A program made the position numbers and the translations under genes. This document shows positions 41,802 through 54,017 of a DNA stretch of 64,000 nucleotides, piece by piece. Position 1 is the first letter of the stretch, and each line of letters opens with the position of its first letter. Source of the stretch: Alkalimarinus sediminis (GTDB taxonomy: Bacteria; Pseudomonadota; Gammaproteobacteria; Pseudomonadales; Oleiphilaceae); the NCBI RefSeq assembly GCF_026427595.1, contig NZ_CP101527.1:415001-479000 (forward strand). Reading direction: 5' to 3'. Under the pieces are notes generated by a model. It was given only the letters and a program-made list of their open reading frames with translations, did not search any database and was not told where the DNA came from.

Positions 41802-44639
41802 TTAGGTTGATTGATTACGTTGAAGTAGATCTCCTAAAAATCTTCCTGTATGGGAGCCTTCAACCTTAGCCACATCTTCCGGGGTGCCTTCAGCCACTAT
41901 ATTCCCGCCTCCTGTACCGCCTTCTGGGCCTAAATCTATAATCCAGTCAGCAGTTTTTACAACGTCAAGGTTATGCTCAATAACAACAATAGTATTGCCG
42001 TGTTCTCTTAATCTGTGGAGTACGTTAAGTAACTGTTGAATATCGTAAAAATGAAGCCCAGTGGTAGGCTCATCCAGAATGTAAAGGGTCTTTCCGGTAT
42101 CTCTCTTAGAAAGCTCTTTGGCCAACTTAACTCGTTGGGCTTCACCACCTGAAAGGGTAACCGCGCTTTGACCTAATCTAATATAAGACAAGCCGACATC
42201 GATTAGGGTTTGTAGCTTTTTGGCTAAGAATGGCACAGAATCAAAAAATTCGCGCGCATCTTCTACTGTTAAGTCGAGAACCTCATGTATATTTTTCCCT
42301 TTGTATTTTATGTCAAGGGTCTCTCGGTTGTACCGTTTTCCTTTACAGCTATCGCAAGGAACATAGACGTCAGGAAGAAAGTGCATTTCTACTTTAATGA
42401 CCCCGTCGCCCTGGCAGGCTTCACAGCGACCGCCTTTAACATTGAAGCTAAAGCGGCCTGGTTTATAGCCCCTTGAGCGAGCCTCATGGGTACCCGCATA
42501 TAGTTCTCTAATGGGGGTAAAGATACCCGTATAGGTGGCGGGGTTAGATCTTGGTGTTCTTCCAATAGGGCTTTGATCGATATCGATTACTTTATCTAAC
42601 TGTTCGAGACCCTCAATCTTGTTGTGGGGCTGAACGGTTAATGTGGTTGCATTATTCAGTTCAGTGGCTGCAATAGGGTAGAGAGTGCCATTGATAAGAG
42701 TTGATTTGCCTGATCCTGACACACCGGTGATGCATGTAAGCAATCCAAGCGGAATAGTAAGGTCAACATTGTTGAGGTTGTTGCCTGTTGCTCCCGTTAA
42801 ACTCATGGTTTTAGTTTTATCGTATGGAACGCGCTTAGACGGCACTCCAATACATTTTGTGCCTGACAAGTACTGGCCGGTTATAGAGTCTCTATTAGAC
42901 ATTACCTCTTTGGGTGTTCCTGCTGCTATTACCTGGCCGCCATGAACACCAGCACCAGGACCTATATCGATAACATAGTCTGCTAGCCTTATAGCGTCTT
43001 CATCGTGTTCAACGACAATGACTGTATTGCCTAGATCCCTTAAGTGAGTAAGTGTTTTTAGTAGCCGGTCATTATCCCTTTGGTGTAAGCCAATAGATGG
43101 TTCATCGAGGATATACATCACACCGACAAGTCCTGCGCCTATTTGACTAGCTAGACGTATTCTTTGCGCTTCACCGCCCGATAAGGTATCTGCGCTACGA
43201 TCAAGGGTGAGATAGTCGAGCCCTACATTAACCAAAAATTGAAGTCTTAGTTGTATTTCTGCCAATATCTTTACAGCAATCTCACCTCTTCTGCCAGAAA
43301 GTTGTAGCGTAGAAAAGTATTCGAACGCTTGACCAACGGGCATTGCAGTTATATCCGGGAGTCGCATCTCTTTAATAAATACATGTCTTGCGGCTTCTTT
43401 CAGGCGAGAACCGTGGCAATCTGGACAAGATTTATGAGTCAGGAGTTTGGAAAGGTCATCCCGAACCATTTGAGATTCTGTCTCACGATAGCGCCGCTCC
43501 ATATTCGGCATTACACCTTCAAACGGGTGCTCTCGTTGTACAATATCACCACGGGTATTGACGTAATTAAATGAGATCTTTTCTGTACCGCTACCGTAAA
43601 GTATCGTTTGCTTGAATTTTTCTGGCAGGCCCTCAAAAGGCTGCTCTAGGTTGACTCCATAGTGTTCTGCAAGACTTGTTAGCATTTGGTAATAATATAC
43701 GGTTCTACGATCCCAACCTTTAATGGCGCCCTCGGCGAGCGTCAACTCAGGGTGTCTAATGAGTTTGTTGGCGTCGAAGAACTGCTTAATACCTAGCCCG
43801 TCACAGGTAGGGCATGCACCGGCAGGATTGTTAAAGGAGAAGATTCTTGGCTCAAGTTCACTGATAGCATAACCGCAGTGAGGGCAGGCAAATCTGGCAG
43901 AGAATATTAACTCTTCCCCATCATTGTCCATAGGTGCAACCAAGGCAATGCCGTCGGTCAGTCCTATACAGGTTTCAAAGGATTCGGCAAGTCTCTGCTG
44001 TATGCCATCACGCACCTTGAAGCGGTCAATCACCACTTCAACAGTGTGTTTTTTATTTTTTTCCAGGTCGGGGGTATCGTCGAGATCTGTAACAATGCCA
44101 TCGATGCGTGCGCGAATAAAGCCTTGGCTGCGCAGTTCCTGAAAGACATGCTGATGCTCACCTTTTCTATTTTTAATGACAGGAGCCAGCATCATTAGTT
44201 TGGCATCCTCTTCTTGAGCCATCACTAGATCGACCATTTGGCTGATAGTTTGGGCTTCAAGTGGCTCATTATGCTCTGGGCAGCGAGGTTCACCTGCTCG
44301 TGCAAATAGCAACCGTAAATAGTCATATATTTCGGTGATGGTTCCCACCGTAGAGCGGGGATTATGAGAAGTTGACTTCTGTTCGATTGAAATCGCAGGT
44401 GAAAGCCCTTCGATATGATCAACATCTGGTTTTTCCATCATGGATAAAAATTGGCGGGCGTAGGTAGATAATGACTCTACATAGCGCCTTTGGCCTTCTG
44501 CATATAGCGTGTCAAAGGCGAGTGATGACTTCCCCGAGCCAGAAAGACCTGTTATGACAATAAGCTTATCTCTCGGGATTTCGAGGTCAATGTTCTTGAG
44601 ATTATGGGTGCGAGCCCCGCGAACCAGAATTTTATCCAT
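41802..44639 (-). CDS. uvrA: excinuclease ABC subunit A
   Basis: 945 aa; DNA-damage recognition ATPase of nucleotide excision repair. The start is ATG 44639 ([16 protein letters not shown]); a TTG three codons upstream is less likely. Two ABC modules: Walker [13 protein letters not shown] and [12 protein letters not shown], signatures [12 protein letters not shown] and [12 protein letters not shown]. Zinc-finger CxxC pairs CPHCGY..CPTCDG and CEACQG..CDSCKG. Transcribed divergently from the MFS gene. A near-LexA-box lies upstream, but its spacing is one base too long. Confidence 0.98.
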   Translation of the reverse strand: MDKILVRGARTHNLKNIDLEIPRDKLIVITGLSGSGKSSLAFDTLYAEGQRRYVESLSTYARQFLSMMEKPDVDHIEGLSPAISIEQKSTSHNPRSTVGTITEIYDYLRLLFARAGEPRCPEHNEPLEAQTISQMVDLVMAQEEDAKLMMLAPVIKNRKGEHQHVFQELRSQGFIRARIDGIVTDLDDTPDLEKNKKHTVEVVIDRFKVRDGIQQRLAESFETCIGLTDGIALVAPMDNDGEELIFSARFACPHCGYAISELEPRIFSFNNPAGACPTCDGLGIKQFFDANKLIRHPELTLAEGAIKGWDRRTVYYYQMLTSLAEHYGVNLEQPFEGLPEKFKQTILYGSGTEKISFNYVNTRGDIVQREHPFEGVMPNMERRYRETESQMVRDDLSKLLTHKSCPDCHGSRLKEAARHVFIKEMRLPDITAMPVGQAFEYFSTLQLSGRRGEIAVKILAEIQLRLQFLVNVGLDYLTLDRSADTLSGGEAQRIRLASQIGAGLVGVMYILDEPSIGLHQRDNDRLLKTLTHLRDLGNTVIVVEHDEDAIRLADYVIDIGPGAGVHGGQVIAAGTPKEVMSNRDSITGQYLSGTKCIGVPSKRVPYDKTKTMSLTGATGNNLNNVDLTIPLGLLTCITGVSGSGKSTLINGTLYPIAATELNNATTLTVQPHNKIEGLEQLDKVIDIDQSPIGRTPRSNPATYTGIFTPIRELYAGTHEARSRGYKPGRFSFNVKGGRCEACQGDGVIKVEMHFLPDVYVPCDSCKGKRYNRETLDIKYKGKNIHEVLDLTVEDAREFFDSVPFLAKKLQTLIDVGLSYIRLGQSAVTLSGGEAQRVKLAKELSKRDTGKTLYILDEPTTGLHFYDIQQLLNVLHRLREHGNTIVVIEHNLDVVKTADWIIDLGPEGGTGGGNIVAEGTPEDVAKVEGSHTGRFLGDLLQRNQST

Positions 44640-44802
44640 AACAGCCAATTAGTTTGAAAAAAAGATTGATTATACTGTTATATGACGGCAGTTCTAAAGT
44701 TAACTTGTATAATAATTTGCCTGCACGACCTAGATCATTTTGTTAAACTGCCAACCCTTATAGAATCTGTGTCCTTTTTCTTTGCTCGGAGTAGCTATCT
44801 CA

Positions 44803-46167
44803 ATGAACGTCAGTGAAAAGCGTTCCGTTTTTTCTCTTGCGCTTTTATACGCGATGCGAATGTTAGGCTTGTTTATGGTTCTGCCTGTCTTTGTATTGCT
44901 GGGCGATGAGCTCAATGGTTCAAATGGTTTTTTAATTGGTATTGCGATTGGGGCGTATGGTTTAACTCAGGCATTATTGCAAGTTCCGTTTGGCATGCTT
45001 TCTGACCGCTTTGGCCGCAAAAAAATGATCATTATTGGCTTGCTTATTTTTTGCCTAGGTAGCGTGGTAGCTGCAGCTTCAGAGAGTATTTATGGCGTGA
45101 TTGTTGGACGCTTATTGCAAGGTGCTGGTGCTATTGCCAGTGTATTGATGGCGTTATTAAGTGATCTCACTACTGAGGAGAGCAGAACCAAAGGCATGGC
45201 CGTTGTTGGTATGTCTATCGGTCTTTCCTTTTCTGTCGCATTAGTGGCTGGGCCGTTGGTTTCAAGCTTTTTTGGTCTTAGCGGGATTTTCTGGTTAACC
45301 GCAGCGTTTGCAATAATCGGGGTGGCAATTGTCTTGTTCGTGGTGCCAACACCTGTAGCCACTCATGCGCACCGAGATACCCGGGCAGTGCGGGGGCAGT
45401 TCTTCGAATTACTTAAAAACCCGGATTTGTTGCGACTTGATATCGGCATTTTTGTCTTACATCTGATACTCACAGCACTCTTTATTGCGGTACCGCTTTC
45501 GTTGGTAAACGATACCCAGCTAGATCGACAGGAGCACTGGTGGGTATATCTATCAGTCATGGTGACGGCATTTTTTGCGATGGTCCCTTTTATTATTATT
45601 GGTGAGAAGAAACGAAAGATAAAAGCTGTTTTTGCAGGCGCTATTCTACAGTTGTCGATAGGATCAGTTTTGCTGGTTTGGGCTAACGATTCGCTTACTG
45701 CCATGTGGGGAGCTTTGTTTGTATTCTTTATGGCCTTTAATCTTCTAGAGGCAAGTTTACCTTCGCTGGTAAGCAAGCAGGCTCCTGCTGGTGCCCGAGG
45801 GACGGCAATGGGAATATACTCCACCAGTCAGTTCTTCGGTGCTTTTCTTGGAGGGGTTGTAGGTGGTTGGGTTCTTTCAAACTGGGGTGGTGAGGTTATT
45901 TATTATACCTCTGCTGCTCTTGGTGGAGTATGGTTTTTGATTGCGTTAACCATGCGAACGCCCAGTTATTCTACCAGTAGGACGCTTAAACTTAATATGG
46001 TGCTAACTGAGTCTGAGGCAGTCGACGTATCTGACGAACTGTTCGATATTCAAGGGGTAGAAGACGTGGTTATCGTAATTGAAGAGCAAGCCGCTTATCT
46101 CAAAATAGATAAGGCTCACCTTGATGAAGAGGCGCTGACTTCATTTCGTTTTGCATTAAAGGCGTAA
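44803..46167 (+). CDS. MFS transporter, YajR-like
   Basis: 454 aa from ATG 44803 (CGGAGTAG upstream). Twelve membrane helices with the MFS loop-2 motif GMLSDRFGRKKMII and motif B/C-like regions GRLLQGAGAIASVLMAL and GPLVSSFFGLSGIFWLTAAF. A C-terminal soluble segment (about residues 390-454) with alternating strands and helices matches the YAM domain that E. coli YajR carries after its transporter body. Substrate is unknown. The uvrA / MFS / ssb order is conserved in Pseudomonas. Confidence 0.88.
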   Translation: MNVSEKRSVFSLALLYAMRMLGLFMVLPVFVLLGDELNGSNGFLIGIAIGAYGLTQALLQVPFGMLSDRFGRKKMIIIGLLIFCLGSVVAAASESIYGVIVGRLLQGAGAIASVLMALLSDLTTEESRTKGMAVVGMSIGLSFSVALVAGPLVSSFFGLSGIFWLTAAFAIIGVAIVLFVVPTPVATHAHRDTRAVRGQFFELLKNPDLLRLDIGIFVLHLILTALFIAVPLSLVNDTQLDRQEHWWVYLSVMVTAFFAMVPFIIIGEKKRKIKAVFAGAILQLSIGSVLLVWANDSLTAMWGALFVFFMAFNLLEASLPSLVSKQAPAGARGTAMGIYSTSQFFGAFLGGVVGGWVLSNWGGEVIYYTSAALGGVWFLIALTMRTPSYSTSRTLKLNMVLTESEAVDVSDELFDIQGVEDVVIVIEEQAAYLKIDKAHLDEEALTSFRFALKA

Positions 46168-46395
46168 CTTATTGTTTATATTGAACCGAATAATTTGCAA
46201 TAGGTGGGTGCAAAAGTGGTTGTTAAAAAGCACCTGATTTAATTTTATGAAGTGACGGGAGGTCACAATAAAACCTCGCTTCCTTAATGTTTCGTGTCGT
46301 CTTTTCTGTTAGCATTTGTTTCACTGATCAGGGCAGTTCTCTGTGATAAAAAATTAAGACTTGAACCAAAGTGTTCCAGTATGTAGGAGATATAA

Positions 46396-47013
46396 ATGGC
46401 ACGCGGCATTAACAAAGTAATTTTAATTGGTAACTTGGGTAATGACCCCGAGACTCGATATACGCCTCAGGGCAGCGCAGTAACAAATTTAAGTGTCGCG
46501 ACTGACGAGAGCTATAAAGATAAGAATACCGGTCAGATGGTGCCTAAAACAGAATGGCATCGAGTGGTCCTGTTTAACCGTTTAGCTGAAATTGCTAAAG
46601 AGTATCTAAGAAAGGGTTCTAAAGTTTATCTTGAGGGTCGACTTCAGACGCAAAAATGGCAAGATAAAGCGACAGGGCAAGATAGATATACAACAGAGAT
46701 TATTGCCAATGAGATGCAGATGCTAGATTCTCGTGGTGCTGACGCCTCTCAGGGTGGCTACTCTGCGCCTATGCAGCAGTCGCAACAGCAAGGTGGTTAC
46801 GCCCAGCAGCCTCAGGCGGCTCCTAGCGCACCGCAGCAACGAGCGCCACAACAGCAGGCTGCTCCTCAGCATGCCCAGCAACAAGCAGCGCCTCAGCAGC
46901 AGGCTTATCAACCGCCACAACAGCAAGGTGGGTATGCACAGCAACCTCCCGCACATAGTGCTCCTGCTGCTCCAGCGCCAATGGATGACTTCGATGACGA
47001 TATTCCCTTTTGA
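46396..47013 (+). CDS. ssb: single-stranded DNA-binding protein
   Basis: 205 aa. The OB-fold N-terminus is [20 protein letters not shown]. The linker (about residues 117-190) is extremely Gln/Pro/Ala-rich. The acidic tail DDFDDDIPF docks repair and replication proteins. AGGAG precedes the ATG. Single-gene unit closed by a terminator. Confidence 0.97.
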   Translation: MARGINKVILIGNLGNDPETRYTPQGSAVTNLSVATDESYKDKNTGQMVPKTEWHRVVLFNRLAEIAKEYLRKGSKVYLEGRLQTQKWQDKATGQDRYTTEIIANEMQMLDSRGADASQGGYSAPMQQSQQQGGYAQQPQAAPSAPQQRAPQQQAAPQHAQQQAAPQQQAYQPPQQQGGYAQQPPAHSAPAAPAPMDDFDDDIPF

Positions 47014-47073
47014 GGAATACATAAACAAAAGTTGTCGATAAAACTTGATTTATAAGTTTTAAGTTTCTCTAAG

Positions 47074-47099
47074 GCCCCGTTTTTACGGGGCTTTTTTTT
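47074..47099 (+). terminator. ssb intrinsic terminator
   Basis: GCCCCGT / ACGGGGC with TTTT loop followed by T8; 60 bp after the ssb stop. Confidence 0.94.
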
Positions 47100-47347
47100 G
47101 ATTAAAAATTACCTAGTTTAAGCATTGGATAAATGGTGTGACACTTCAATAAAAGCTAAGTTGCAAGGTTGAATGTGCTAAGGAGGTTTTAAGTCATGAC
47201 AAGAGTGGGGGGAGAATTAAGCGCGGTTTGATTTATCAATAATGCCTGTTAACGTTACAGGAGATACTGTCTTTTGGGCTCATACGTCTAGTGGGTGCCG
47301 CGACCTTTTGATCAATCAATCTGTAATCAACTCAACGGTTTTTTCTT
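47100..47347 (+). other. ssb-chemoreceptor intergenic region with possible leader ORF
   Basis: This is the leader of the chemoreceptor gene. At 47196-47231 an 11-codon frame (MTRVGGELSAV) follows a near-perfect Shine-Dalgarno, AAGGAGG at 47180. By contrast, the chemoreceptor start has a pyrimidine-rich upstream (GGTTTTTTCTT) and no Shine-Dalgarno. No clear promoter is recognised by eye. Confidence 0.4.
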
Positions 47348-49375
47348 ATGAGACTTAATATTTCTCAGTTAGTGTATGCTGGCTTTATAGCGGTTGTCGC
47401 AATCATGCTATTTATCAGTTATGCGGTTTGGAGTTCAAATCGAGATATTCTTACTGCGACAAATGAAATCAAAAATGATGATGTCCCTGGAGTTATTTTA
47501 TACCTGCAAATACTGGATGAGCTAGGTGATATGCAATCAAACGTGCTTGAATATCTAACCGGTGAGGAGGATGAGCGGGCCGACTTCAACGAAAACTACG
47601 ATGAGTTTATTGCGTTCTTTAATGAGCTAAAGCCACTTGAAGCGGCTAACGACAAAGATATTAAAAAAATGGCTACTATTGAGAGCTCTATTAAGGAATA
47701 TGCAGAGCGGGCGCAGCGAGATATCTTTGATAATTATGACCCAGTAAAGGAGCGATGGGCTTACCAAGTGGTTGCAGATCTTGAGAAAGGGAGTGCCAAA
47801 GAGTTAGAGGAGTTGCTTGATCAGCTAAAAGATGAAGAATTTAATGATGCGTTGCAGTCAAACGATCTAGAGGAGTCTATAAGGGATGATCTTCCTGGTG
47901 TGCGTTATTACCTTGAACTGATCGATGAGGCGGGTGATATGATGGCTAGCATCACTAGCTATATTAGTGGTGATCGAAGTAAAGTCGATGCATTTAAAGC
48001 GGATGCGGCCACTTTTCAGTCATACTTGAATAAATTATATCCGCTGGAACAGAAACCTAGGGAAGTAGAAAACTTAGCACGTATCGAAGCGCTGTATAAA
48101 GACATCGAAAAAAATGCCAATGAGGTGTTTGAAAAATTTGATCCAGAGGCAAAATCTCGCGCACTCGCTGCAGCTGATGAGATGGAGCATAGTATCTTTG
48201 CGACACTCGAAGAGATTATGGATGCATCCTCTAGGGAGGAGAGTGAAGATGCCACAAATGCGCTAAGTAAAGCGTCATCAGATATCAAAGAACTGGATTC
48301 GATATTGGCAATCTATACGCCTATTTCCGCAGTGTTGGGTCTGTTTGTTGCCTATACTATTTCAAGCTCGATTAATCGTCGTTTAACGCGTATTAATAAA
48401 GTATTAAAGGTCGCGGAGAGTATTGGTAGTGGCGATTTAACTTCTGAGCCCATTCAAGATCGTGGTAATGATGAAATCTCCAAGTTGGCTTCCGCTATTA
48501 ATCAGATGGGTGACTCCTTAAACGACCTTATACGTCAGGTGAAGACTGTCACAGAGTCGGTCTCTAACGAATCAGAAGCGATTTATGGCTATAGTCAGCG
48601 TGCTTGTTCAAGTAGTGCGGAGCAAGAACAAAAATCTATTATGATGTCTGCTGCGATTGAGGAGATGAGCTCGACTGCGGCAGAGGTGGCGAGCCAAAGT
48701 GTCATGGCATCAAACAACTCTCGAGACTCATCCGAGCAAGCGAAGGGAGGCGGTGATATTGTTGCCAATGTATTGAAGGACATTAACGAGCTGTCTGCTG
48801 TGATAAATGAGGCCTCTAATAGTGTTGATCAGCTAGGCGTAAAAAGCAGCGAGATTAGTGAAATAGTGGTCGTAATTAATAGTATTGCTGAGCAGACCAA
48901 TCTGTTGGCGCTCAATGCTGCTATTGAAGCGGCAAGGGCGGGTGACGCTGGTCGTGGTTTTTCAGTGGTAGCAGATGAGGTTAGGAATCTAGCAGCTAGT
49001 ACTACTCAGGCGACACAGCAAGTGTCGGCGTCCATCGGCTCGATTCAATCAGATACTACTCAGGTTATTCAAAGTATGGCGCGAGGGACTGATCAGGCTG
49101 CTCAGAGCATGGAGATGGCCGAGCAGGCAGGTCAGGCGTTAGAGGCAATCGTGACGGGCTTTGCGAAGCTGAATGTGATGATAGAGTCTATTGCATCAGC
49201 TGCAGAGCAGCAGTCCTCCACCGCTCAGTTAATGGCTGCAGATGTCAGTGCGATTAGTCAAGCGTCCACAGAAACATCTCAAATATCGAGTGAAGTGATG
49301 TCCAAGTCTGAGAATATGGTTAAGTTATCAGAAATGCTAATGGATGTTGTAGGGCGATTTAGAGTAAAAGGGTAA
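47348..49375 (+). CDS. methyl-accepting chemotaxis protein with duplicated sensor domain
   Basis: 675 aa inner-membrane chemoreceptor. First membrane segment about residues 8-28, second about 320-340, HAMP domain after it ([16 protein letters not shown]). The cytoplasmic hairpin tip contains [20 protein letters not shown], which binds CheA/CheW. No C-terminal CheR-docking pentapeptide is seen. The helical periplasmic region (about 40-295) consists of two similar copies: [19 protein letters not shown] near 44 and [19 protein letters not shown] near 180, each about 115-120 residues. Ligand unknown. It is monocistronic. Confidence 0.93.
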   Translation: MRLNISQLVYAGFIAVVAIMLFISYAVWSSNRDILTATNEIKNDDVPGVILYLQILDELGDMQSNVLEYLTGEEDERADFNENYDEFIAFFNELKPLEAANDKDIKKMATIESSIKEYAERAQRDIFDNYDPVKERWAYQVVADLEKGSAKELEELLDQLKDEEFNDALQSNDLEESIRDDLPGVRYYLELIDEAGDMMASITSYISGDRSKVDAFKADAATFQSYLNKLYPLEQKPREVENLARIEALYKDIEKNANEVFEKFDPEAKSRALAAADEMEHSIFATLEEIMDASSREESEDATNALSKASSDIKELDSILAIYTPISAVLGLFVAYTISSSINRRLTRINKVLKVAESIGSGDLTSEPIQDRGNDEISKLASAINQMGDSLNDLIRQVKTVTESVSNESEAIYGYSQRACSSSAEQEQKSIMMSAAIEEMSSTAAEVASQSVMASNNSRDSSEQAKGGGDIVANVLKDINELSAVINEASNSVDQLGVKSSEISEIVVVINSIAEQTNLLALNAAIEAARAGDAGRGFSVVADEVRNLAASTTQATQQVSASIGSIQSDTTQVIQSMARGTDQAAQSMEMAEQAGQALEAIVTGFAKLNVMIESIASAAEQQSSTAQLMAADVSAISQASTETSQISSEVMSKSENMVKLSEMLMDVVGRFRVKG

Positions 49376-49409
49376 GTCTTTTTTTAGCTATTCAGTTACG
49401 CCAAATATT

Positions 49410-49447
49410 GATTCAGGGGCATGGAACTTGTTGCCTACCCCTGAGTC
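49410..49447. terminator. hairpin between convergent chemoreceptor and ask genes
   Basis: GATTCAGGGG and CCCCTGAGTC form a 10-bp stem (one G-T) around an 18-nt loop in the 84-bp convergent gap. There is no T tract on either side, so a bidirectional terminator role is only likely, not shown. Confidence 0.5.
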
Positions 49448-49459
49448 ATCAAGCAACTG

Positions 49460-50902
49460 TTATGATGCGAGGCAGATTGCCCGCCCATGATCGTGCACCT
49501 CGACCAGGCATCGGTGTAGGCTTTTTATGGCTACTTCGTAGTCATTCTCATCGATGATGAATTGCATATCCACTTGCCGCATTGACTGGTGAATCGCCAG
49601 AATGCTGATTTTTTGTTCTGCTAGCGCATTGACCGTTTTCGACAGCATACCCGGGACCTGCATGTCGCTACCAATTGCTGAAACAATCGCCACGTTTTTC
49701 TGATTTATCTCTGCATCAGGATAGTGCTTTTTAAGCTGAGCTGTCATCTGCTTAAGATTACTCGAGTCGGCATCGACATAGTGGGTGATAGTGTTGGCAT
49801 TAATGTCTTTTGCAATCGTCGATACATTGTATTGCTTAAGCCTAGTGATGATGGCGTGATCATATTCAGAGATATTGCCTGTCATATCTTGGTCAAAAAG
49901 TTCAATTGCACAGATGTCTTTACGCCCGGCGATAATCTCTACACAGGGTGTGTCGCTCACGTAGTCTTGGGTGATGAGAGTGCCGTAGTGCTCCGGTTCG
50001 AAGGTGTTTCTTACTCGAAGAGGGATACTATTCTGGCGGAGTCCTTTGGCTGCTTTAGGGTGAATAGCTTCCATGCCCAAGTTGGCAAGCTGGTCTGCAA
50101 CATCGTAATTAGTTCGGCCAATCGGCACTGCGTTGTTTTCCCCAACCAAGCGAGGGTCTGCGCTACTAAGGTGAAACTCTTTATGAATGATCGCTTCATT
50201 GGCTTGGGTTAGCACAGCTATACGGCTGAAAGTCATTTCGCTATAACCTCTATCGAAGTGGGTCATTAGGCCTTCTTCGCTGTGGGCATAACCAGTCACA
50301 ACAGGGATGGTAGAGGTGAGATCGATGTCAGTAAATGCTTGTTTGATTCTCTCATCTAACGATATTTGGTTAGGGCTTCGCCACCCTGTTAAGTCTACAA
50401 AGCAGGCGTTGATGTTATCCTGGCTTAATAATTGTGCAGTATTTCTAGCGCTATGAGCCTCGCCAATGCAAGCTAGCATCTCTCTAACAGAGTCAAGATG
50501 GGTCTCGAGTGAAAAGTGACCGTGATTGCAAAGTCGTTGTAAATCATTAAGGCAAGATTCCGCATCATTGATTCGTTCTGAAACAAATTGGTTGGCATCA
50601 TCTATCTGAGCTTGTGTTTGAAATAACGTGCTATTTATTTCAAACATCTTTTGCTTGACCTTTGTTAGCATGTTGCGCCAGTCGTTGTCGTTAGTGCTAT
50701 TTGAAAATAGCGAAAAAACACCTGGATGGCCGGTTTTCTTATGCTCTAGCAGAAGGTCTGTGATGCCGCTATATGCGGAGACAACTAAAATTCGGTTAAA
50801 TATGTTGGCTTCTAATGCGGGGTTGCGAACAATATTGTCACGAACAGCTTCGTAGTTGTTCATTGACGTGCCGCCAATCTTTTCCACAGTATGTGAGTGC
50901 AT
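49460..50902 (-). CDS. ask_ect: aspartate kinase, ectoine-specific type
   Basis: 480 aa. Phosphorylates aspartate, the first step toward L-aspartate-semialdehyde and then ectoine. N-terminal HTVEKIGGTSMNNYEAVRD carries the KxGGTS kinase motif in the variant typical of ectoine-cluster enzymes. Two C-terminal ACT-type regulatory segments are present (VAIVSAIGSDMQVPGMLSKT). AGAGG precedes the ATG. Last gene of the cluster, 73 bp after ectC. Such paralogues are less feedback-inhibited, keeping precursor flowing during salt stress (family knowledge). Confidence 0.94.
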   Translation of the reverse strand: MHSHTVEKIGGTSMNNYEAVRDNIVRNPALEANIFNRILVVSAYSGITDLLLEHKKTGHPGVFSLFSNSTNDNDWRNMLTKVKQKMFEINSTLFQTQAQIDDANQFVSERINDAESCLNDLQRLCNHGHFSLETHLDSVREMLACIGEAHSARNTAQLLSQDNINACFVDLTGWRSPNQISLDERIKQAFTDIDLTSTIPVVTGYAHSEEGLMTHFDRGYSEMTFSRIAVLTQANEAIIHKEFHLSSADPRLVGENNAVPIGRTNYDVADQLANLGMEAIHPKAAKGLRQNSIPLRVRNTFEPEHYGTLITQDYVSDTPCVEIIAGRKDICAIELFDQDMTGNISEYDHAIITRLKQYNVSTIAKDINANTITHYVDADSSNLKQMTAQLKKHYPDAEINQKNVAIVSAIGSDMQVPGMLSKTVNALAEQKISILAIHQSMRQVDMQFIIDENDYEVAIKSLHRCLVEVHDHGRAICLAS

Positions 50903-50975
50903 TTTTTCCTCTTGTTAGATTGTTTCTAGCTCCACCGTATTAGTGGCGGAGAATGTACAGTTGTTGCCGGGTGTT

Positions 50976-51362
50976 TTATGCCAGCTCGTAAGCGCCTTCT
51001 TTGTTGTGAACTTCGTTGCCGTTTAATGGCGGATTAAAGACGCAGGCCATTTTCATCTCGGTGTGTGCGCGTAGAATATGTCTGTCGTGTTTGTCGAGAA
51101 TATAGAGTGTGCCTTCTTGAATAGGGTGCACAGTATTATCTTCAAGGTTAACGATTTCACCTGTCCCTGACATACAGTAGACGGACTCAAGATGGTTTTG
51201 ATAGTGCATTCTAAAATCAGCGCCCTTGTATATTGTCGTGATATGAAATGAAAATCCCATCTTATCTTCTTTAAGCAATAGTCGAGTGCTTTCCCAGTTG
51301 CCATCGGGTGAAACAACGCGTCTGGTCGAATTGTTTGCTTCGTTTAACTGTCTAATAATCAT
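50976..51362 (-). CDS. ectC: L-ectoine synthase
   Basis: 128 aa cupin enzyme that cyclises N-gamma-acetyl-diaminobutyrate to ectoine. ATG 51362 ([16 protein letters not shown]) is favoured: GGAG upstream is well spaced for it and too close for the TTG nine bases earlier. Metal-binding cupin residues lie in [14 protein letters not shown] and [11 protein letters not shown]. Separated from ectB by an unknown gene rather than adjacent to it as usual. Confidence 0.96.
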   Translation of the reverse strand: MIIRQLNEANNSTRRVVSPDGNWESTRLLLKEDKMGFSFHITTIYKGADFRMHYQNHLESVYCMSGTGEIVNLEDNTVHPIQEGTLYILDKHDRHILRAHTEMKMACVFNPPLNGNEVHNKEGAYELA

Positions 51363-51425
51363 TCTGCTCAATTCTCCAAATGAACGTAAGGTATCTATGT
51401 CTCGATACCTTGTTTAAATATGTCT

Positions 51426-51881
51426 CTATACTTTATTTTTTATAGACGCTAGCTGCTCTTTAAGCACTTCCTCGTCTTGCAGTGAGTCAAATTGATTTGA
51501 CTCTTCCAAGTGCTCTGAGCGACTTGCCTTATTAAGTGCTGTACGAAAAAGGCGAAGACTCTGCTCTATTTGGGTATGAAGCGATACGTCGAGTGCCTCG
51601 AGTTGTTCCACGGCCTCAGTTGCTTCTTGTACTAACCCTGGTAACGCTTCTAACACAGCAACACCTAAGGGTTTGTCTTGTAGCTCTTTCTGCAGTTGCT
51701 TTCGCTCTTCTAACCATGCGCTTAACTGATTGATCTCGTCAGTTGAGAGTAAGGCCGATACATGAGGTGCAATCGTTGATAGTTGGGCATCAAAGCTCAC
51801 CACCACTTCTGACACAGTCCGACCACTCTCTTGATGTGTTCTGACGCACTGAACGGCATGGTTTGTTTGTACAAAATTCAT
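51426..51881 (-). CDS. unknown helical protein inserted between ectB and ectC (151 aa)
   Basis: I do not recognise this protein. It is well supported as a gene by an AAGGAG Shine-Dalgarno at the right distance and by its placement within the operon (43 bp from ectB, 54 bp from ectC). It starts MNFVQTNHAVQCVRTHQES, has a short possible beta segment (TVSEVVVSFDAQ), and is otherwise acidic and helical with Gln/Glu/Leu-rich stretches such as LSAWLEERKQLQKELQD, suggesting coiled-coil. No signal peptide or membrane segment, so probably cytoplasmic. A role as an accessory or regulatory factor for ectoine synthesis is a guess from context. Confidence 0.75.
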   Translation of the reverse strand: MNFVQTNHAVQCVRTHQESGRTVSEVVVSFDAQLSTIAPHVSALLSTDEINQLSAWLEERKQLQKELQDKPLGVAVLEALPGLVQEATEAVEQLEALDVSLHTQIEQSLRLFRTALNKASRSEHLEESNQFDSLQDEEVLKEQLASIKNKV

Positions 51882-51924
51882 AAACGCTCCTTCTTAACCG
51901 TTATTGATGCGCACAGAGGTGCTT

Positions 51925-53782
<1,858 letters not shown>

Positions 53783-53893
53783 AAAAACTTTGATTCTTTA
53801 TTAAATAAAAATTAGTAGTCTAAATAATATTTCGCTGCATGAGTGTCTTTAGTGTAGATATAGCGGTAATGTAAGCTATATTTTGCTATAAAA

Positions 53894-53925
53894 TACTTAG
53901 ATGTCTAAATATAGTACACTAAGTA
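53894..53925. promoter_or_regulatory. EctR operator candidate between ectA and ectR
   Basis: TACTTAGA-TG-TCTAAATA (53894-53911) is a pseudopalindrome of two 8-bp half-sites, one mismatch apart, with a 2-bp spacer. This is the geometry I recall for EctR1 sites in methylotrophs (TATTTAGT-GT-ACTAAATA type). A second, overlapping, weaker copy on the other strand covers 53908-53925 (TACTTAGT-GT-ACTATATT). They lie about 110 bp upstream of both divergent genes. Basis is pattern and context. Confidence 0.6.
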
Positions 53926-54017
53926 AAAAAATATTTCTAATGGGGTGTCGAGTGGGAGGAGGGACTTCTGCTGACAGGCTCGCTATACTTTAGGGTTTTA
54001 TAACGAAGGAAAGGGGT

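Noticed and set aside
44675..44691. LexA (SOS) box upstream of uvrA: CTG-TTATATGACGG-CAG
   Set aside because: The spacing between CTG and CAG is 11, not 10 as in the gammaproteobacterial LexA consensus, and the inner bases are not symmetric. It may be a degenerate site but is not called.
45363..45824. 153-codon antisense frame opposite the MFS gene
   Set aside because: The complement of hydrophobic codons gives spurious open frames; no ribosome site.
46723..47041. Alternative frames through the Gln-rich ssb linker on both strands
   Set aside because: They reflect CAG/CAA repeat composition, not genes.
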